From Candidatus Aminicenantota bacterium (GTDB lineage: Bacteria; Acidobacteriota; Aminicenantia; UBA2199): a DNA stretch of 7,851 nt. The notes beneath the pieces are model-generated. The model ran no database searches and had not been told where the DNA came from. It saw nothing but the letters and a program-made list of their open reading frames with translations. Of this stretch, positions 6,001-7,851 are shown one piece after another. A program made the translations under genes and the position numbers. Location of the stretch: NCBI GenBank assembly GCA_020355945.1, contig CP070627.1, positions 5,765,758 through 5,773,608 on the forward strand, written 5' to 3'. Positions within the stretch are counted from its first letter, which is position 1. Every line of letters begins with the position of its first letter.

Positions 6001-7851
6001 AAAAGAATTTCATCCACCCCTTTGCTTTATCCCGGGCCCCTCTCCTGCGGACGGGCATCATCAATACAGTAGAAAACAAAACCCTCCTGCTGGTAGACAT
6101 GCATCATATCATCTCCGACGGCACTTCCATGGAGATATTTCAAAAGGAATTGATCGCACTTTATCAAAAAAGACAGTTATCTCCATTAAATATTCAATAC
6201 AAAGATTATGCCCGCTGGGAAAGCAAAAAAAACCAAAAAGAAAAAATAAAAAAACAAAAAGCTTATTGGTTGAAAGATTTTGAAGAAGAAATCCCGGTAT
6301 TAAATCTAGCCATGGATTATGCCAGACCCACTATACAAAGCTTTGAAGGAGATGGTCTCCATTTTAAAGTGGGAAAAAAAGAAACAAAAGCCTTAAATCA
6401 ATTGGCAGCAGAACAAAACGCCACTCTCTTCATGGTTCTGACTGCCATATTCAATATCCTCTTAGCAAAATTAAGTGGCCAGGAGGATATTGTAGTAGGG
6501 ACACCAGTGGCGGGGCGCCGGCACCCGGATTTAAACCATATCATCGGTATGTTTGTCAATACCCTGGCATTAAAAAACTATCCCTCCGGCAATAAAAAAT
6601 TTAACCATTTCTTAAAAGAACTTAAAAATAAAACCTTAGAAGCCTTTGAAAACCAGGAATACCCCTTTGAAGAATTGGTAGAACAGTTACCATTAAAACG
6701 GGATACCAGCCGAAATCCATTATTTGATATGATGTTTGCGCTGCAAAATATAGAAATTGCAGCAGGGGAAAAACAGCCAGAAAATGTGGAAAATTCAGAA
6801 ATAAAGATAACCCCCTATGAATTCAATATGAAAATATCGAAATTTGATCTCACTCTCATTGCCAGGGAAACACATGAAGGGCTGTCATGTTATATGGAAT
6901 ATTGTAATAAACTTTTTAAACAAGAAACCATCCAACGATTTACCAGGTATTTTAAGACAATTGCATTTCTTATTACAGTCCACCCTGAAATGAAAATATC
7001 GGAGATAGAAATCATATCTGAGGAAGAAAAAAAAGAGATATTGTATGATTTCAATGATACGGAAGTGGAATATCCCGGAGATAAAACCATCCAGGAGTTA
7101 TTTACCGCCCAGGTGGAGCAAATCCCGGATAACATTGCTGTAGTGGGAGCCCACCAATTACACCAAAAGGAGACAAGGGGGCTTGCCCCCTTGAATATTA
7201 CTTACAAGGAACTAAACAAACAATCCCACCAATTGGCGCGGCTTTTAATAAAAAAAGGTGTCCACCCTGACACCATTGTAGGCATCATGGTAGAACCCTC
7301 CATCGAGATGGTGGTAGGAATATTAGGAATATTAAAGGCAGGTGGTGCTTATTTGCCCATAGACCCGGAATACCCTGGAGAGCGGATTACCTATATGCTG
7401 GCCGAAAGCAAAACCAACCTACTGCTCACCACACGCAGTGCGGCCACGCTGGCTGGACCAGGTGAGAAAGTGCAGCAGTGGCAAGGTGAAAAAATTTTCC
7501 TCGAAGACTTCCAGGTTCCCCATTCGGCCCATTCGTCCTATTCGTCCTATTCGTCCTATTTATCCAGGGATCTCGCCTACATCATCTACACCTCAGGCAC
7601 CACCGGAAAACCAAAAGGTGTAATGGTCCAACATTTCAACGTTGTCAGACTGGTAAAAAACACCAATTATATCCAATTCAAAGAAGGGGATCGCATATTG
7701 CAAACCGGCGCACTGGAATTTGACGCCTCCACATTTGAAATCTGGGGAAGTTTGTTGAATGGACTCCAATTATCCCTGGTCAAAAACGAAATCATACTAT
7801 CACCGGGAAAACTAAAACACACCATTGAAAGAAATAGAATCACCACCATAT
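1..7851 (+). CDS. Non-ribosomal peptide synthetase, internal fragment (A-PCP-ST-C-A-PCP-C-A)
   Basis: One frame, with complete codons from 3 to 7850, runs through the whole window without a stop. I translated every line and found no frameshift. It encodes 2616 residues of a multimodular NRPS, which activates amino acids as adenylates, holds them as thioesters on phosphopantetheine carriers and joins them into a peptide in the cytoplasm. Domains in order by residue: A1 1-349, PCP1 361-436, sulfotransferase-like 490-781, C1 797-1233, A2 1255-1799, PCP2 1809-1885, C2 1900-2339, A3 2361-2616. Each has its family core motifs, listed in the separate entries. Both ends are cut by the window, so start codon, ribosome binding site, terminator and full length are unknown. 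Odd features are the embedded sulfotransferase-like domain and several in-frame repeat insertions. The peptide product cannot be named. The NRPS assignment is certain. Confidence 0.98.
3..1049 (+). other. Adenylation domain A1 (partial, N-terminal part outside window)
   Basis: This domain selects and adenylates one amino acid and loads it onto PCP1. The fragment opens directly on core A3 (TSGSTGKPKG, residues 1-10). It continues with A4 (FDAF, 45-48), A5 (YGPTETT, 135-141), A6 (GELCI, 184-188), A7 (YQTGDLARW, 224-232), A8 (GRIDQQVKIRGYRIE, 242-256), A9 (LPDYMIP, 317-323) and A10 (NGKINVKAL, 337-345), with the catalytic lysine at K339. A10 is slightly unusual, because the common D-R after GK(V/L/I) is N-V here. 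Mapping by eye onto the PheA specificity positions gives D46, A47, E50, D-F-S-T at the next four positions, then I142 and C143 (DAEDFSTIC). An acid at positions 239 and 278 would suit a basic substrate such as Lys or Orn, but this is a weak inference. The loop before A7 contains a 9-bp tandem repeat (645-671). Confidence 0.95.
645..671 (+). repeat. 9-bp tandem repeat in A1, three copies
   Basis: Three consecutive 9-bp units read TCCTATAGG, TCCCATAGG and TCCTATATT. The unit is a whole number of codons and is in register with the NRPS frame, so it encodes a three-residue periodicity (SYR SHR SYI, residues 215-223). It lies in the variable loop between the AEKF segment (205-208) and the conserved YQTGDLARW core (224-232). 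The loop is about normal length (15 residues between F208 and Y224), so the repeat seems to have replaced or filled the loop more than lengthened it. The codon pattern TCC-YAT-NNG is shared with the tandem repeat at 7521-7565 in A3. Confidence 0.8.
1083..1310 (+). other. Peptidyl carrier protein domain PCP1 (GGDS type)
   Basis: This is a four-helix carrier domain that holds the growing chain as a thioester on a 4'-phosphopantetheine arm. The attachment site is in FFELGGDSVKGI, with the modified serine at S397 (codon 1191-1193). The start resembles other PCPs (PTNEVEKKLVRIF, 364-376), and the end matches the usual helix IV (FDSPTVAELAVYF, 421-433). The length of about 75 residues is normal. 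In known NRPSs, GGDS instead of GGHS is typical of carriers that feed an epimerase. Here the next domain is a sulfotransferase-like domain, not an epimerase. The other carrier in the window, PCP2, has GGHS. Confidence 0.95.
1311..1469 (+). other. Linker between PCP1 and the sulfotransferase-like domain
   Basis: About 53 residues (437-489) with no recognised domain. The stretch is rich in charged residues and Met/Thr early on (MMGKESKTVGDIKTDEK), then predicts a short helix around VERIAEVRRML (463-473), followed by a Pro-containing stretch leading into the first beta-strand of the sulfotransferase fold. It stays in the same open frame. It is probably a flexible tether that lets PCP1 visit the ST active site, which is inference. 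Confidence 0.6.
1470..2345 (+). other. Embedded PAPS-dependent sulfotransferase-like domain (ST)
   Basis: About 290 residues with the hallmarks of PAPS sulfotransferases. The 5'-phosphosulfate loop is LSPPRTGSTLL (497-507), directly after a hydrophobic strand (AVFVL). EKSPGN is at 598-603. The 3'-phosphate site is in HLVRHPYGMIRSY (624-636), with R627 and S635 at the canonical eight-residue spacing. Then come the usual FENLVNNPEDI helix region (689-699), a GDMKFH motif (738-743) and a C-terminal helix ending in LGY (776-778). Family members move a sulfonate from PAPS to a hydroxyl or amine. In CurM of curacin biosynthesis, a fused ST sulfonates a beta-hydroxyl on an acyl carrier, and a following thioesterase then eliminates it. 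Here there is no thioesterase next to it; a C domain follows. It could sulfate the PCP1-bound residue, or activate a hydroxyl for elimination. The family is clear; the activity on the NRPS chain is inferred. Confidence 0.88.
2391..3700 (+). other. Condensation domain C1
   Basis: This domain forms the peptide bond between the chain on PCP1 and the residue on PCP2. The core motifs are in order: C1 SFSQERLWLLDQL (801-813), C2 RHEVLRTTF (847-855), C3 HHIISDAWS (930-938) with catalytic H931 and structural D935, C4 YGDFASWQ (968-975), C5 IGTPVANR (1067-1074), C6 IGFFLNTLLIRL (1083-1094) and C7 HQDIPFEKLV (1119-1128). The length of about 435 residues is typical. The C3 motif has Ala at 936 where Gly is commonest (HHxxxDG); this variant should still be active because the histidine and aspartate are intact. 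By eye the C1 and C3 motifs look like the ordinary L-donor/L-acceptor class, which would fit the absence of an epimerase upstream. This subtype call is tentative. Confidence 0.95.
4160..4180 (+). repeat. GC-rich inverted repeat in A2, before core A3
   Basis: Perfect 7-bp arms, GCGGGGT (4160-4166) and ACCCCGC (4174-4180), flank a 7-nt loop. The segment is inside the coding frame and encodes part of RGRGVSDPAAP (about residues 1385-1395) in the loop just before SNLAYIIYTSG. The high-GC hairpin contrasts with its AT-richer flanks. It does not look like a terminator, since no T-run follows and the frame continues. It occupies the same structural loop as the 9-bp tandem repeat of A3 at 7521-7565. 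Confidence 0.7.
4903..4930 (+). repeat. 10-bp tandem repeat (CACAAAGATA), about 2.8 copies, in A2
   Basis: Two exact copies of CACAAAGATA (4903-4912 and 4913-4922) are followed by a degenerate third copy, CACGAAGA (4923-4930). The 10-bp period is not a multiple of three, so the frame drifts through the unit and the peptide is not periodic (PQRYTKIHEEE). It starts the long insertion between F1631 and the YRTGDLARW core of A2. Short CACAAAG/CACAGAG tandem stretches are common as dispersed repeats in intergenic DNA of environmental bacteria; that is from general recollection, not a search. A related motif occurs at 5951-5966. Confidence 0.8.
4983..5020 (+). repeat. Long GC-rich hairpin in A2, before the YRTGDLARW core
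   Basis: Perfect 11-bp arms, CCAGGGGGGGC (4983-4993) and GCCCCCCCTGG (5010-5020), enclose a T-run and an A-run (4996-5001 and 5003-5007). These can extend the stem after a small internal bulge. The encoded peptide (around GGPGGAVFSKSAPPGRRR, residues 1660-1677) has no counterpart in usual adenylation domains. It follows directly on the CACAAAGATA tandem and a short AT-rich stretch, so the loop looks like a composite of two repeat families. It is inside the open frame, so it is not a gene-end terminator, though a strong RNA hairpin is expected. Confidence 0.8.
5427..5655 (+). other. Peptidyl carrier protein domain PCP2 (GGHS type)
   Basis: Carries the residue activated by A2 and the peptide made by C1. 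The phosphopantetheine site is FFELGGHSLKG, with the modified serine at S1845 (codon 5535-5537). Upstream, GPRNEIEKKLAEIW (1810-1823) is the usual first helix. Downstream, FKSPTIRKLSQYI (1869-1881) is the usual last helix. GGHS is the form typical of carriers that deliver directly to a condensation domain, which fits C2 following at once. Length is normal. Confidence 0.96.
5951..5966 (+). repeat. CACAGAG direct repeat in C2
   Basis: Two copies of CACAGAG (5951-5957 and 5960-5966) separated by two A bases, so the period is 9. It encodes part of ATENTEG in the NRPS frame. It is related in sequence to the CACAAAG tandem at 4903-4930, and like that one it lies directly upstream of a GC-rich palindrome. 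Confidence 0.6.
5969..5990 (+). repeat. 22-bp palindromic repeat, copy 1 (in C2)
   Basis: The element starts with GA and continues with a 20-bp inverted repeat whose arms are CAAGGGGGC and GCCCCCTTG around a TT centre. The same 22 bases recur at 7172-7193. In the NRPS frame it encodes TRGLAPL (residues 1990-1996). It lies in a variable segment between C-domain motifs C2 and C3. No T-run follows, so it does not look like a terminator. Confidence 0.85.
6225..6262 (+). other. A-rich tract with homopolymer runs in C2
   Basis: A run of eight A bases (6225-6232) is followed by further A5, A6, A7 and A5 runs, encoding a lysine-rich stretch (SKKNQKEKIKKQKAYW). The frame is intact through it in this sequence. 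Such runs are possible sites of polymerase slippage or of sequencing error. The encoded segment falls in the variable part of the C domain after motif C4. Confidence 0.6.
7172..7193 (+). repeat. 22-bp palindromic repeat, copy 2 (in A3)
   Basis: Identical over 22 bases to 5969-5990, with the same orientation and the same codon phase, so it also encodes TRGLAPL (residues 2391-2397). It lies in the non-conserved loop between AVVGAHQ and the ITYKELN core. In A2 the homologous loop is occupied by QINAFGGMH and lacks the element. The sequences on both sides of the two copies differ, so the copies are not part of a longer domain duplication. Confidence 0.85.
7521..7565 (+). repeat. 9-bp tandem repeat in A3, five copies
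   Basis: Five consecutive 9-bp units: CATTCGGCC, CATTCGTCC, TATTCGTCC, TATTCGTCC and TATTTATCC. In the NRPS frame they encode HSA HSS YSS YSS YLS (residues 2507-2521), directly before the conserved DLAYIIYTSG segment (2523-2532). The two central copies are exact and the edges degenerate, which suggests growth by slippage. The codon pattern TCC-YAT-NNG matches the repeat at 645-671, in a different loop of A1. Confidence 0.88.

Larger units (their letters stand above)
5700..7019 (+). other. Condensation domain C2, with a repeat-derived insert
   Basis: Joins the peptide on PCP2 to the residue activated by A3. Motifs: C1 SSAQKRLYILNQ (1904-1915), C2 RHESFRTSF (1950-1958), C3 MHHIISDGTS (2033-2042) with catalytic H2035 and D2039, C4 YKDYARWE (about 2066-2073), C5 VGTPVAGRR (2165-2173), C6 IGMFVNTLAL (2181-2190) and C7 NQEYPFEELV (2218-2227). 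The length, about 440 residues, is near normal. The segment between C2 and C3 holds a repeat insert (5950-5990) that encodes ATENTEGTRGLAPL in a position where C domains vary. The sequence is notably A-rich and lysine-rich compared with C1, for example the run of Lys codons at 6219-6260. The SSAQKR type of motif is common in ordinary L-donor condensation domains. Confidence 0.95.
7083..7851 (+). other. Adenylation domain A3 (partial, C-terminal part outside window)
   Basis: N-terminal half of an adenylation domain. It opens with TIQELFTAQVEQIPDNIAVV (from 2362), then core A1 ITYKELN (2399-2405), A2 LKAGGAYLPIDP (2444-2455), A3 YTSGTTGKPKG (2529-2539) and A4 FDASTFEIWG (2573-2582). The window ends at residue 2616, just before the fourth specificity position. 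Only three positions can be read: D2574, A2575 and F2578. D-A-F is seen in some hydrophobic codes such as Val, but three positions are not enough to assign a substrate. Two repeat elements interrupt non-conserved loops: the second copy of the 22-bp palindrome before core A1 (7172-7193), and a 9-bp tandem repeat before core A3 (7521-7565). Confidence 0.96.

Noticed and set aside
5951..7193. CRISPR-like array
   Set aside because: Only two copies of the palindrome exist, 1203 bp apart, with conserved NRPS domains between them and no regular spacers.
7438..7623. A + strand frame reading a PIRPIRPIRP repeat protein
   Set aside because: This is the 9-bp tandem repeat read in another phase. The NRPS frame continues through it with conserved adenylation motifs on both sides.

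Overview
The whole 7851-base window lies inside one very large coding region on the + strand. A single frame (complete codons from position 3 to 7850, 2616 residues) is open from edge to edge, with no start codon or stop codon that belongs to it. It encodes the middle of a non-ribosomal peptide synthetase (NRPS). Residue numbers below are window-relative: residue = codon start / 3.

The domain order is: adenylation domain A1 (partial, begins at core A3), carrier PCP1, a PAPS-type sulfotransferase-like domain (ST), condensation domain C1, adenylation A2, carrier PCP2, condensation C2, and adenylation A3 (partial, cut after core A4). The window thus covers the end of one module (A1-PCP1-ST), one complete elongation module (C1-A2-PCP2) and the start of the next (C2-A3). 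There is no epimerase, methyltransferase or thioesterase domain here. The expected flow is: A1 loads PCP1; the ST may act on the PCP1-bound chain; C1 passes it to the residue loaded by A2 on PCP2; C2 passes it on to the residue loaded by A3.

Two things stand out. First, the ST sits between PCP1 and C1, where an epimerase is often found, and PCP1 has a GGDS site of the kind usually paired with epimerases; PCP2 has the ordinary GGHS. Second, the NRPS frame is sprinkled with short repeats of a type normally seen between genes: 9-bp tandem repeats, CACARAG-type tandem repeats and GC-rich palindromes. All keep the frame open, and most sit in non-conserved loops. Two loops of the adenylation fold (just before core A3, and just before the TGDLARW core) are each hit in two different modules by different repeat types. 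One 22-bp element carrying a 20-bp palindrome occurs twice, 1203 bp apart, and encodes the same peptide each time.

The organism cannot be fixed from the sequence. Base composition is moderate and patchy (by hand count, one line in ST is 50% GC and one line in C2 is 25% GC). Large NRPS genes carrying such repeats suggest an uncultured, large-genome environmental bacterium (for example an Acidobacteriota/Aminicenantes-like or deltaproteobacterial lineage). This is a low-confidence inference. No RNA gene, CRISPR array, promoter, terminator, transposase or second gene could be supported. There is no stretch over 300 bases outside the gene.
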